Positions 32,056-43,706 are shown, numbered from the stretch's first letter. The stretch is DNA of 64,000 nt from Dromiciops gliroides (GCF_019393635.1 NC_057861.1:459228330-459292329), one strand, 5' to 3'. Made by a program: numbers and translations. Notes: generated from the sequence alone by a model not told the origin.

Positions 32056-33734
32056 TCAAGTTTGAACTCCAGCGGAGAACCCAAGATCACCTCTGCACCA
32101 AGGTGAAGCTTTGGAGGAGGTCTTGAGCAGAAGAACATGGAGCTTAGTCAATGGAAAATGTGTGTAGGGATATAACCTTTTCCAATTTGTCCTTTGGAGT
32201 TGAATAACTGAAGGTGGAGAAATATGAAAGCTGGAAAGGCTTTGAGTAGAGCTGCTAGCCTAATCATCTATCCTGGAAGGGCCAGCCTAGCTAGGCTTAT
32301 GTCTCAATTGTTGATCTCTGGATCATTTCTCTTGACAATACTCATTACGCTAAAGGGCTGGAATGAAGTTTTCTTCTTTGGTAAGAATTATTTAAAACTG
32401 GTTTTTGTCAACTCAATTCATTGCAAAGTATTCTATGATTTGACCATATTCCATTTTTAAACTTTCCCTTTCTTCTGACTACAAAATTTCTTAGAAATGC
32501 TCTGGCCTCATTTTGACTTTTAGCTAGGTAGAAAATGAGCTGGTGGGGCCTGTCCTATACACGTTATACTTTTACATCTGTTCTCCTTTCCGAGAAAAGT
32601 GGAGTCCTCTCATTTTACATTTCCCTGCATGCAATGTTTATTTTGTTTTCCTCAATTGTTTCTTTATTATGAATTTAATCACCAATGAACATGAATATTC
32701 CAATATACAAAAGGAGTGCTGTGAAATTATGAAACCGTGAAATTCTATTAACTTACAATCTGTTTTTTAAAAGTGTATATTAAATCTTATAGGTAGTAAC
32801 AAAACCGCCACTTGTTCTGGCCCCTTCTGAACTGTTTGTTTTCCTCTCTGCATTAAAAAGAAAAATAGTTTTATTGATTTTCTTCTGTTTTGTATTATTT
32901 TTCCTGCATTTCTATTACTTCCCACTAACTCACATCCCACCCACCCCCACCCCCTGCCTGGTAGAAGCCATCCCTTATAGTAATTACATATAGGCAGCAA
33001 AAAAAAATCAATTCATTGGTAACTTCCGGAAATTGTTGCATATAGCATTCACGTTTTAAATTCCCAGCTATGATTCCACAGAGCAATAGAATTCCAAAAT
33101 CCAGCCTCTGGAAACATGACAATGAAGTATCCCTGGAACTTTTTGTAGTTTTTCAGAAGAAGGAGTGGTAACCTTAAGGCTTGTCCTAACAAGGAAGAAA
33201 CTCAGCCTTCCTCTAGTTTACTTCCTTTACTATTGAAACTAATGCCCTCCACGGTCTTGCCACAGACAGGGAACATTTAGAGAAGCACAACTGTACATGA
33301 AGTTCTGGAAGCTCTATCAGGATTAAGATTGACCTTTAACTGAGGAAGCGTGCAGTACAACTGGGAGATTCTGACCTATTTTCTCTGTACATGTATAATG
33401 TTGCACCTCTAAGGAAAACAGTGGCAGCTTCCCAAGCGAACACTAGGTCAGAGTCTAAATACTCTCAGAGAACCTTCTTTCAATCATTAGTGGAATTCTC
33501 TCTACATGCACACTAGGACCAACCTCAAGGCTTTCATGATAGGCAAGAGCTTCCTTGCAAAGGAGAATGGACTACAGTTAAAGGAAATGGTTTTAAAGGT
33601 GGAGCCATAAATACCTGGTCATCAGGGAAGAAGCAATGGGGGAGCCACTTCTAAAAATGTTGATTCTTCTGTGTGTTCAACAGTCTAAAACGCAGATTTG
33701 GTTTTATTTGGGGGCAGTTCAAAATTCTCGTTGG
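32056..33734. other. Mostly unassigned; possible L1 3'-end remnant
   Basis: Single-copy-looking apart from 32855-33010, whose ttttattgattttcttctg and agaagccatcccttatag resemble a dispersed L1-type 3' end in antisense (low confidence). Frames of 65-78 codons show no domain. Confidence 0.35.
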
Positions 33735-33860
33735 AGAAAAATGCCTGAATTTGGAGTTGGAGAAACTGAGTTCAGATCTCGACTTCACTTTTAGTTATCT
33801 GTATGACTTTGTATTCACTTCCCTACCTCTCAGTTTCCTAGCTAAAAGAAAAATAAAATG
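33735..33860 (+). mobile_element. MIR fragment
   Basis: Sense remnant: gcctgaatttggagttggag, gagttcagatctcgac, ctctcagtttcctagct. Confidence 0.5.
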
Positions 33861-34051
33861 GAGGTGGAGAATGGAGGAGAGGAGAAAGGGAGGGTTGGGA
33901 GATTTAACCATCAAGGTCTTTCCTCCCCTTCTCCATTTCCTTGCTCAAAATGGCACATTTTTTTTTTCTAAATCTTAGGGATGAAGAATCTAGTTTTAAA
34001 TGTGCAATGAATAAACATTTGTTAACTTCTGAATTAAGTTCCTAGAGATTC

Positions 34052-34202
34052 TTTTTTTTTTTTTTTTGCGGGGCAATGGGGGTTAAGTGACTTGCCCGGG
34101 GACGCACAGCTAGTAAGTGTCAAGTGTCTAGGGTCACATTTGAACTCAGGTCCTCCTGAATCCAGGGCTGGTGCTTTATCCACTTTGCCACCTAGCTGCC
34201 CC
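34052..34202 (-). mobile_element. tRNA-like SINE
   Basis: Antisense full-length copy. Flanked by gagattc (34045-34051 and 34203-34209). Confidence 0.9.
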
Positions 34203-34312
34203 GAGATTCATGATTGATAGAATTTTCTGACTTTAACATCTCTCTGCACATTGGCAGTTCTGTCAATGCATGTTGATGGATTTTGAGCTTGTTTTAACTT
34301 TCTTTGTTTATG

Positions 34313-34555
34313 GCAGCTAGGTAGAGCAGTGGATAGAGTGCTGGACCTGGAGTCAGGAAAAACTTCATTCAAATTCAGCCTCAGACACTAGCTGTGTGAC
34401 CCTGGGCAAGTCACTTCTCCCTGTTTGCCTCACTTTCTTCATCTGTAAAATGAGCTGAAGAAGGAAATGGCAAACCACTCTAGTATCTTTGCCAAGAAAA
34501 CCCCAAATGGGGTCAGAAAGAGTCAGACAGGACTGAAAATGACTAAACAACAAGA
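34313..34555 (+). mobile_element. RTE-tailed tRNA SINE (MAR1-like)
   Basis: Sense: ggcagctaggtagagcagtg head, CORE, gagctgaagaaggaaatggc, RTE-like gagtcagacaggactg and CAA tail. Confidence 0.87.
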
Positions 34556-34906
34556 TCATGGTACTCTTGTCAACTGAAACACTGTCCTCTGAGACAAACA
34601 TTGGCATATTTTTTTTTTCCTGGACAGTTTAAGTGGTATAAGCAATATCGAATTTTTTTTTCTTTTAACACTTCCTCTCTATCCCCATGCAAGTTAAGCC
34701 AGTTTTTCCTTAAAACATATTGAAACTGTCTCTGAGATATGATTGGCTGAGGGGTCTATTGACATAGCTTCCTGGTTACCTGACACAAAACAATCAAGAT
34801 ACTTAACTTCTGATATTTCATTCCGCACACTAAGCGGCATAAACAAGACTGGAAACTTAATCGAATCAATGCTTTATCCACAGAACTGGCTTGAGTCAAA
34901 TTTCTG

Positions 34907-35072
34907 TTTTTGGGTTTTTTTTGGTTTTGGTTTTTTTTGCGGGGCAGTGGGGGTTAAGTGACTTGCCAAAGGTCACACAGCTAGTAAGTATCAAGTGTCT
35001 GAGGCCGGATTTGAACTCAGGAACTCCTGAATCCAGGGCCGGTGCTTTATCTACTGCACCACCTAGCCACCC
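34907..35072 (-). mobile_element. tRNA-like SINE (WSINE1-like)
   Basis: Antisense copy with a TTTTGG-rich tail. Perfect 17-bp duplication cttgagtcaaatttctg at 34890-34906 and 35073-35089. Confidence 0.95.
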
Positions 35073-35429
35073 CTTGAGTCAAATTTCTGGTCTACAAAAT
35101 TCATTTCTGCCATAGCTATTTGGTTTCTGATCAGATTCTTCTCCAATTAATGCTTTCATATACCCTTTACCTGTCACATTATAGATAATTCTGCTCAAAA
35201 TCAAGTCAATAAGGATTTTTCGGGTTCCTTGTTAGTTTTCATGAACATATGTGTGTAAAAGGGACTGGCCAGTGGGAGCCCAGTCATTTGAGCATTCACA
35301 GTGTGCTTTAACTGGTATCAATCCACATGTAAGCTTGGTGAGCTTCCTCCATAAACGCATACATAATGGAGACATCCTGCCCCTGATTTCCAAGCAAATA
35401 TTAAACTGAAGTGGGAGCCTCTAGAAGGC

Positions 35430-37560
35430 TCTAGAAATCCTTTCCTAACTCACACTAAGTCTACTCTGTGCCAGGCACTCACTGGTAGTGCTGGGAATAC
35501 AAAGAAAGGCAAAGCATAGTCCTTGCTCTTAGGGAACTCAACCACATGCAAATAACCATGGACAAGCAAAGTATACCCGGGATAAATTGGAGGTAATCAA
35601 CAGAGGGAAGAGACTAGAATTAAGGAGGACTGGATAAGTCTTCTTGTAAAAAGGTTCCCTACCTCCCATCTTTGTTTTTGGAGGCCATGGGGGTTAAGTT
35701 ACTTGCCCAGGATCACACACCTAGTTAAGTGACTGAGGTCAAATTTAAACTCAGGTCCTTCCAACTCTTGAGCCAGTGCTCTATCCATTGTGCCACCCTG
35801 TTACCTCAAAAGGTGGGTTTTAAGCTGAGAAATAAATGATGTCAGGGAAGCCAGGAGGTGGATATGAGGAAAGAGAATTCTAGATATGGAAGATGACTAG
35901 TGAAAATTCCAAGTAAGAATATGGGAGTTTACCAGGCAAGGAATAGCAAGAAGGCCAGTGTTACTGGATCACAGGGTAGGTGGGGGAGGGGGTAAAATGG
36001 AATAAGACTGGAAAGGTAAGAATGGCCAGGTTTGTGAAGGGCTTGGAATGACAGGATTTTATATTTGAGGTGACAGAAAGCTATTGCAGTTTATTGAATA
36101 GGGGAGTAACATTATTAGATAGGCACTTTAGGAAGATTACTTTGATAGTTGAGTCTCAGAGGTTGGACTGCAGTAGGGAGAGATTTGTGGCATGGAGATC
36201 AACCAGAAGGTTATTGCAACAGTCCAGGCATGAGGTCACAAGGGCTTACATCAGGGTGGTGGCAATAGCAGAGAAGGGGGAATGTAGGAAAGATGTTGCA
36301 AAAGCAAAATGGACAAGACAGATAGAATATGGAGGTGGGAGGTAGTGGGAGTTAAGGATGATACCTAGATTCTAAGTCTGGGTAACTGGGAGGATCTCAG
36401 TACCCTCAATAGGGATAGGGAGGTTTGGAAGAGGGGAGGGTTTGGGGGAAAGATAATGAGCTCAATTTTGAACATACAGAGCTCAATTTTAAACATAAGA
36501 TGTTTATAGGACATTTAATTTGAGATGTTTAATAGGCAGTTTGAGATGTGAGACTGGATATCAGCAGAGGTTAGGGCTAGATAAGGGGACCCAGCATAGA
36601 AATGATAATAGAATCCATGGGAGCTGGTGAGTTGACAAAGTGAAACTGGATAGAGGAAGAGAAGAAGAGGGGTCAAAACAGCCTCATGGGACACCCACAG
36701 TTAGCAGGTATGACCTAGATGAAGATTCAGCAAAGGGGGCTGAGGAGGACCAGTCATATAGGTAGAAAGACAATCAGGATAGAACAGTGTCATGGAAACC
36801 TAGTGGGAAGAGAAGATCGAGAAGAGGTCTGCAAAGAGGTCAATAAGGATGGGGTCTGAAAAAAGATTTGGCAATTAGTAGAACATTGGTAACTTTGGAG
36901 AGAGCATTCAATAGTTTGGAATGATGGAATTGGAAGTCAGACTATAGAGGATTAAGGGAGTAAGAGGAAAGAAAGCAGAGGAACTGATTATAGATGTCCT
37001 TCTTAAGGAATTTAGCCACAAAAGAGAGGAGAAATATGGGATGATAGCTACTGGGGATGCATGGATCAAATGAGAACTTTTTGAAGACGGAGGAGACATG
37101 GGTATGTTTGTAGGCGGTTGGGAAGCAGCCAGTAGAAAGGGAGAATTTGTAGAGTGAGGGAATGGGAGTGAAATCAGATGTAGAAGAGAAGATGGAATGA
37201 GATCACTTGTGCATGTAGATGGGTTTGTCTTGGCAAAGAGAAAGGCCACTTCATGTAAGACAGGAGTGAAGGAGGAGAAGGTGGCAGAAGGCATCTGGGT
37301 GGTGTGAGAGGAGAGAAAAATGAGCTCTCAGCAAATGGCCTCTATTTTTTTTTCCAATGAAATATGAGGCAAGATTCTCAGCTGAGAGGGTGGCTGGAGG
37401 TCAAGCAGATCTCTCTTCAGGGTTGACTCCTCATTTGGACCAGCTGCTGTGACCACGTCAGACTCTGCTGTGGTGTCTAATTGCAAGAGTTGGTGTGGCT
37501 CTTCCAGCCTTTCAAAGCTCACAAAGTCATAACTTGGTCTGCCTAGCTCTGATATTCATT
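35430..37560 (-). mobile_element. L2 LINE, antisense, about 2 kb
   Basis: The 3' end lies near 35440 (gtgccaggcactcactggta in antisense), and the coding part runs rightwards. 36195-36240 carries ggttattgcaacagtccagg and 36470-36545 the antisense of the SNC/LDIS-type RT segment. The 128-codon minus frame at 36908-37294 fits decayed ORF2. One SINE interrupts it (35672-35807). Confidence 0.75.
35672..35807 (-). mobile_element. tRNA-like SINE, old, inside L2
   Basis: Antisense and more diverged than most: ggccatgggggttaagttac, gtccttccaactcttgagcc, tccattgtgccaccctg. Confidence 0.8.
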
Positions 37561-37667
37561 CACCTAAGATCAAACAAAAGAGAGATGGCTTTAGTTTCAC
37601 TATCACATGGTGGACCCAGGTAGGGAGATAAGACAGATGGTACTCCCATCTCTTTACCCAGAAGCTT

Positions 37668-37837
37668 ACCTGGGCAAGTCACTCTGACTCAGTTTCCTCA
37701 TTTATAAAATGAGGATGACAATAATGGAACCTACCTTAAAGGGTTATTGTGAGGATCAAATGATATAATAATTATAAAGTACTTAGCACAGTGCCTGGCA
37801 CATGGTAAAAAAGCTATGTTAATGTCAGTTGTTATTA
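37668..37837 (+). mobile_element. MIR fossil
   Basis: Sense: acctgggcaagtcactctga, tcatttataaaatgaggatg, gttattgtgaggatcaaatg, gcacagtgcctggcacatgg. Confidence 0.8.
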
Positions 37838-37841
37838 TTAC

Positions 37842-38340
37842 TGTAATGTTTAAAATCTAAATTGTGTGATTGCCTTAAATTAGAAGCTTTAGCAGCAGTC
37901 TTTGGACATTAAACATTTATTAAAGCATACAGGTATTCACGTAGAGTTCAGAAAGTTAAGAAAAGGCCTATCTAGCCTAGAGTTCCAGCCTGGTCTGGTT
38001 CTTCCTCAAGTCCTCCACCATGAGCCTGCTTCAATCACGAACTCCCCAGCAAACTGATTGTGGAAATTTTTTATAGGTCCAGAGCATGGTCGGTCCTTAC
38101 ACGCTGCTTCAAGCTGCCATCCAAATCCATTGGTCACTGGACTTGAAGGTGGTCTCGAGTTAAGTTCAAAGTCTAGCTTCTGAGAACAATACCTTCTTAA
38201 GGGCTAGCCAGGTGTGATTACAATCTAGTTAACTTGAAGTAGGCTAATCAGCAGTCAATCACTCTCATTTAATTCAATCAGTTTAGATTATTCTCCAGGT
38301 GGGCCTTTGAGTATCTGTTAAATCCCATTATTTTATCACA
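37842..38340 (-). mobile_element. Solo LTR related to the young ERV lineage
   Basis: 499 bp with TG...CA ends and TTAC duplicated at 37838-37841 and 38341-38344. The first 90 bp (taaaatctaa, gattgccttaaattagaa, attaaacatttattaaag) resemble the LTR at 55434 and, more distantly, the ERV LTR. The rest differs. Confidence 0.65.
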
Positions 38341-39064
38341 TTACTATGACAGAAGTTCTTGTCTCTCTTGCTATCAAGAAAGACGTGGATTTGGTCTATT
38401 CAGGTCTCTTGAATGCACACTAAGTTCTGGTTTAGCAGCCAATTAAAAGATTTTTTTTTCATATGTCCTACATCAGGGTCAAGGGCCCTCAGTAACCTAT
38501 TATCACACATCTGTGTCCCAGGATCATCAAGCTTCTTTATGGGATGATACCAGACAGAACATACTGTTTCTGTCCCAAGACTGGGCTCCCTTTGGTCTGT
38601 CCTTGTCAATGTTGAATTTAAGGATGCAATTCTATTCTTAAACAATCATGATCAAACCTCCAAACTCCAAGGTCCTGATTTTAACATATTTTACAACTGA
38701 TTTTCATGGCAGTTGACATTAAGTATGTCCAAATGCATAAACAATTTCACCTACACAAATCTTTCTGCTCCTTGCCCTCCAGTTATTCTCAGTCTCTTCT
38801 GTGTTAACTAATCTTTGCAAAACTCAGAAGAAACAACTGTTGGAATTTCATGCATGGCTCCTTTCTCCCTTCCCTTCTTAACATCTAGGAAAATTGTGGG
38901 GTCTTACTGAACACTGAAACCTTTTGTATTAGGCCAAAAGGATTGTCATGAATGACTCCATTTCCGTCTTCCAACTCTTCAGGTTTAGAGGTAGCCCTGG
39001 AACATATACTGCTGGAAATCAATTTGTTAAGCAATTTCTGCTTGTCCCAGCTGGGCATAAAGGT
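38341..39064. other. No recognisable gene or repeat
   Basis: Single-copy-looking DNA. Minus frames of 80-81 codons (38400-38645, 38885-39127) have no recognisable domain. Confidence 0.35.
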
Positions 39065-39768
39065 GGGGCAAGTAGGTGGTGCTTGGAATAGAGTGCTACA
39101 CCTGAAGTCAGGAAGACTCCTCTTCATGAGTTCACATTTGGCCTTAGCACTTACTGTGTGACCCTGGGCAAGTCACTTGGCCCTGTAAAATGATCTGGAG
39201 AAGGTGTAACAATTGAAGTGACACCACCTGCTGGAGAGTTACTGTAGGAAAGCTCCGCCATGAGGAGAAGGCATCTGAGGGCAAGCCATGTGGTCAGTTC
39301 CTTGGCATCAGGAAGTGACATTTGCTCATCGGAACTGTCTATCAAAGCTACCAGCCAATCAACTTGAGGAGCCTCCCATTTCTGGGAGGAGAACATGAAG
39401 TAGGAAGCCGACACTGGCGGAGGGGTTCTTCCTCTTTTGGGTATGAGACATCAGCTTGGTGGCAGGACTTCACGTGGGAGGTTAGAAAGGCTAGGATTTC
39501 CATGCTATAAGAAATCTGTTCTTAATCTTTCTCTCTCTTTACTATCTTATATTTTTTAATAAACCCTTAAAAGCCTAAACTCTTAGTGAATTTATCAGTG
39601 ATTTTAGCCAGTTTTTCCCCAAAACTGGGGGGGACAGATTAGAACCCACATTTAGATTTTTAAACAACACAAAGGAAATGGCAAACCACTTCCATACCTT
39701 TGTCAAGAATATCCTAAAATGGGGTCACAGAGAGCTGGATGCGACTGAAACTACTGAACAACAATTAA
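39065..39768 (+). mobile_element. RTE-tailed tRNA SINE split by a solo LTR
   Basis: The sense head and CORE (39065-39204) end in gatctggagaagg. After the LTR the element resumes at 39672 with aaggaaatggcaaaccac and ends with gatgcgactgaaac and CAA at about 39768. Confidence 0.88.
39205..39671 (+). mobile_element. Solo LTR inside a SINE
   Basis: 467 bp, beginning TGTAACAATTG and ending CAACACA. The 4-bp duplication AAGG flanks it (39201-39204, 39672-39675). The opening (gacaccacctgctggag) is shared with the ERV LTR family, and an AATAAA lies near 39558. Confidence 0.78.
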
Positions 39769-40404
39769 TTAGGGAGACAGCACAGTATAATGCATAGTGG
39801 ACCTATTATTCAGGACAAATTGCTGAATCTAAAAGAGGAACAAAATTGCATGTCTGAAACCTCTACCTGTTCCTTGGCTTATTTAGTTCCAAGGGGGGAA
39901 AAAAGTAAAAAAAAAAAAAGAAAATTCCAGAGGTGAACATTAAGATGGATATTTGACATCCTAACAGCCACCAGTAGGCTAACAGGCTTACCTAAAGCAT
40001 CATGACACCCTAAGGGGGGGGGGTGACAGGAAGTAGCATGTGCCAGGCACCAACATCATCACCACTTCCCCATAGACCCTGATGGGGACAGACCAGGACC
40101 CTGAATCCCAAAGCCTTGGGAATAGCTATGTTTCCAGCCCAGGGCCCTCAGTCACCATGCTCAGAAGCAACCCCTCTGGAGATACAGCCTGGCAACAGCT
40201 CCTTCAGTTGTTACTGGGATGCTACTCAAGACCCAGAAAGGAAAGTTCTTGCCACCAAAGACTTTCACCCTGTCAAATGGTTTAACATTAGAAACTGATG
40301 ATTTTATCAGCGGAAATGACAGTAAATAAGAGGCATTGAAATCTACTTTGCTGTAGACTAGTGAACCAAGGGCTATTGGACCTTTCCATCTAACTTTTAG
40401 ATGG
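39769..40404. other. No recognisable gene or repeat
   Basis: Single-copy-looking DNA with a short G run at 40013-40022. Overlapping 60-67-codon frames (40082-40298) look like chance. Confidence 0.4.
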
Positions 40405-40545
40405 AACCTTCCACACGTTTCTTCTTCCCCAACAGAATGTGAATTCTGAGTATGGACTGTCTTACATTTCTATTTATATCCCCAGAACTTAGTATAGTGC
40501 TGTGCACGTAGCAAGAGCTTAATAAAGGTCTTTTCATTCAGTCAC
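40405..40545 (+). mobile_element. L2 3' end
   Basis: Sense 3' terminus: tatatccccagaacttagta, gcaagagcttaataaagg. Confidence 0.65.
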
Positions 40546-40613
40546 TCATTCATTCGTTTGTTCATTCATTCATTTGTTCATTCATTCATTCATTCATTCA
40601 TTCATTCATTCAT
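40546..40613. repeat. (CATT)n microsatellite at L2 end
   Basis: CATT units directly following the L2 3' terminus, with a few CGTT and TGTT variants. Confidence 0.93.
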
Positions 40614-40686
40614 CTATTATTGAGGGAAAATGGAATTTCAGTCAGGTAAAAGAACATCTCTGAGTCTAATTCAAAGCTAGCAAAAC

Positions 40687-40844
40687 CGGGGCAGCTAGAT
40701 GGCACAGTAGATAAAGCACTGGTCCTGGATTCAGGAGTACCTGAGTTCAAATCCGGCCTCAGACACTTAACACTTACTAGCTGTGTGACCCTGGGCAAGT
40801 CACTTAACCCCAATTGCCTCACCAAAAAAAAAAAAAGTTAAAAA
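40687..40844 (+). mobile_element. tRNA-like SINE (WSINE1-like)
   Basis: Sense near-consensus copy. Perfect 15-bp duplication caaagctagcaaaac at 40672-40686 and 40845-40859. Confidence 0.95.
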
Positions 40845-40904
40845 CAAAGCTAGCAAAACTAGGGGAGAAAGAGCTGACAGAGAATGGAGCTTCTTATTTA
40901 ACTC

Positions 40905-41100
40905 CCTAGGTTCAATCATATACTCCTAGAAAGCAGGGAGAGTGTTCCCCATGGGAGAACTCTCTTACCTCACTTACCTTGCCTTCCTCTTTTCTTTAGC
41001 TCTTTTTGTATCCGTAGTATTTAGCATAGTGCCTGGCACAAAATAGGTACTTAATGATGTTTGTTGTTTGATTGATTGGTTGCTCAGTAATTATTGATTG
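40905..41100 (+). mobile_element. L2 3' end
   Basis: Sense: tcctagaaagcagggagagt, gtatccgtagtatttagca, gtgcctggcacaaaataggt. Confidence 0.65.
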
Positions 41101-41254
41101 GTTGATTGTTTGAGAGTAGGTTAGGAACTGCACTTTGAAGAATGGAAGTAGCAGGTTTAAGTACCTAGTGAGAAGAGGTGGTAGCTCTAACTTGGATGTA
41201 GACATGCTTCCACTCAGATTTAGAGAAGGGAAATACTACTAAATGAAGAGAAAG

Positions 41255-41490
41255 AAGACTTTGGTTCTGATCCCTGCTCTGATGTGTGACCTCAGACAAC
41301 TCACTTCACCTCTGGGATCTCCACCCCTATAAAAATGGGGACAACTTCTACTCTACCTGCTTCACTGATCCATTTCCAAGTGCTGAGGAAAAGATAAAAT
41401 GGAAATGTTGCCTTTTTGTCTTCCCAGCACTTTTCACAATGCTTGGCACATGTAGGTGCCTAATAACTATTTCAATTGATTGATTGAATG
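41255..41490 (+). mobile_element. MIR-type SINE fossil
   Basis: Sense: ggttctgatccctgctctg, tgtgacctcagacaactcac, and an end reading cacatgtaggtgcctaataa. Confidence 0.6.
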
Positions 41491-41925
41491 TATATGGAAG
41501 TGTTTTGAAAACTGAATAAAGTGTGATAAAATGCAAAGTAGCTAGACTTCCAGGAGTGGAGCCAAGATGGTGGAGGAAAGAAAATGTTTAACTGAGTCTT
41601 TCTAACATTCCTTATAAACAATTTAAAATCTTGCCTTAAATTGAATTTTGGAGTGGCAGAGTCAATAAAAGGTCAGAGTGAGACATTCTTTCAGTCCTAG
41701 GCAATTTAGGAGTTTGGAAAAAAAGATATGGGACATAGGAGTGGAGGCTGGCCTGGAGCCCATGTAGATGAAACACCAGTGATGGGACTAGGTGGTGGTG
41801 GTGACAGAAGCAACAGCAGCCTTGGGAGCTCAAAATCCAGAGGTAAGGGGACCTGGCAACTGGTCAGAAAGAGCCCACAGAGGACCACTGGGCTAGCACT
41901 GGACACAAGACCAGATGCTGTTTGA

Positions 41926-42160
41926 CAACTCCATTGCTTATATCCATTTCATAGTTCAAGGGCAGGGAGGAGCACTTTTGGTCCAGAAGGAGTGGAAGGC
42001 CTGAGGGGCAACTGATTAGCAACTCCATTGTCTATACTTCTGGGTCATAGTTCAAGACTAGGGAGGAGCACTTTTGATTTAGAGGAAGTGGAGACAACTG
42101 TTTAGCAACTCCATTGTCTATACCTACTTCTGGGTCATAGTTCAAGGGCAAGGAGGAACA
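41926..42160 (+). repeat. Tandem monomers in the L1 5' leader
   Basis: caactccattg recurs at 41926, 42020 and 42106 (spacing 94 and 86 bp), each followed by catagttcaag and gaggagcactttt-like phrases. Confidence 0.75.
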
Positions 42161-42296
42161 CTTTTTTTTTTTTGGTGAGGCAATTGGGGTTAAGTGACTT
42201 GTCCAGGGTCACACAGCTAGTAAGTGTTAAGTGTCTGAGGCCAGATTTGAACTCAGGTCCTTCTGACTCCAGGGCTGGTGCTCTATCCGCTGCCCC
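42160..42296 (-). mobile_element. tRNA-like SINE nested in L1 leader
   Basis: Antisense, lacking the last part of the head. aaggaggaa flanks it at 42150-42158 and 42297-42305. Confidence 0.88.
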
Positions 42297-42931
42297 AAGG
42301 AGGAATGGAAGCCCTGAGGGCAATATCACTTCTGGTCCCAAGGGATCTGGGACCCTGAGGAGGAATTAAGGATTTGCAATTCCAAAGAGCAGGGGCCCTC
42401 CTGGATAAGGATCAGAAAGCAGAAAAAGAGAGTACTGGCCACACCTCTACACCTTGGAAGCACCACAAACTTTCAAAACTAGCTCTGAAAACAGCAGTAT
42501 GAAAAACCCCGAAGCTTGAGACAATACCTCTACCTCACTTACCCCAATGCTGGTAACAGTCAGGATCACAATAGATTTAGTAGCTACCACATTAAAGGAG
42601 CAGAGGGCTTGGAATATGATATTCTGGAAGGCAAAAGAGCTAGTATTACAACCAAGAATAATCTATCCTGCAGAACTGAGTATAATCCTTCAAGGGAAAA
42701 ATAGATATTTCATGAAATAGAAGACTTTCAAGCACTGCTGATGAAAAGACCAGCACTGAGTAGTAAATTTGACTTTCAAATACAAGACTCAGAGAAGCAT
42801 AAAAATGATAAACAAGAAAGAGAACTCATAGGGGACTCAATAAGGTTAAATCATTTACCTTTCTATATGGGAAGATGAAACATGTATCTTCTAAGAACTT
42901 TATTGTTATTATGGTAGTTAGAAGGATTCTT

Positions 42932-42993
42932 TTTTTTTTAAATAGGATTATAAATTTTTTTTTATTTGTTTATTTGTTTATTTTTTGCTGGGC
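42932..42993 (-). mobile_element. Tail-only SINE insertion with extra 3' DNA
   Basis: A 62-bp insert between perfect 16-bp duplications agttagaaggattctt (42916-42931 and 42994-43009). On the minus strand it reads gcccagcaaaaaataaac (SINE 3' end and A-rich tail), then a short non-SINE phrase (ataatcctattt), then a second A run. Confidence 0.7.
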
Positions 42994-43170
42994 AGTTAGA
43001 AGGATTCTTACACAGAAAGAAGGTACAGGAGTGAGTTGATTATGTTTGGATGATGTAAAAAAAAATGGATAGTTGAGAAAGAGGGATCCGCTAGGAGAAA
43101 GATGAAAGGGAAAGAATAGGGGAAATGATCCTACATAAAAGAAATTCACAAGGAAGCATTATTATAGTGG

Positions 43171-43646
43171 TGTGAGACTTTTTTTTTTGTTGTTTTCTAG
43201 ATAGAGCTTTTATTTTTATGGTAGTCACAAGGTGATGTTGATTAGAAGGATAGGAAAGTAGAAATACAATACAAATCGTCTTAAGTCTAGGCTTAGTCTA
43301 TATTCTGTATAAAACTCACCAAAACCCAAGGCCACCTTTGGGGAGAGAGACCGAGTCAAGCGTGTGCTGTTAACCGAGAGCCGGGCCAAGTCAAACTCCA
43401 GTCCGCGTCTGTCTGTGCAGCGCAGCCAGGAGACCAGCGGAGCAAGAAAAAAAGCCCCACTTCCATTCTCTCCTTGCCTTTTAAGCTCGCACCCCGGAAG
43501 TCGAGTGCTCAGCAGGCAATCTGGCGTGCGTTGCAGGCGGACTGGTGTGTGTAGCTCATGCTGTTGGTCTCCTCCCCAAAAGGGTGGTCCTAAAAAAACC
43601 TGGCGTCTCTCCATTATCTAATCGACTGTTAAAACTTTTTACCACA
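43171..43646 (-). mobile_element. Solo LTR, CpG-rich, inside L1
   Basis: 476 bp, minus-strand ends TGTGGTAAAA...GTCTCACA. GTGG is duplicated at 43167-43170 and 43647-43650. On the minus strand it carries a TATA-like cttaaaaggc, a GC-rich R/U5-like block and an AATAAA near the end. The CpG density (43330-43560) is much higher than in its surroundings, which suggests a young insertion. The 129-codon minus frame across it is not a recognised protein. Confidence 0.75.
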
Positions 43647-43703
43647 GTGGAGTGAAGGGAGGCAGGCAATGCTTGAACCTTGAACTAAATTGGTTCAAAT
43701 AGG

Positions 43704-43706
<3 letters not shown>

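Noticed and set aside
36908-37294. 128-codon minus-strand frame
   Set aside because: Serine/proline-rich translation that fits decayed L2 ORF2, not a host gene.
43225-43614. 129-codon minus-strand frame in GC-rich DNA, at first sight a CpG-island exon
   Set aside because: It lies wholly inside a TG...CA segment with a 4-bp target repeat, better explained as a solo LTR.
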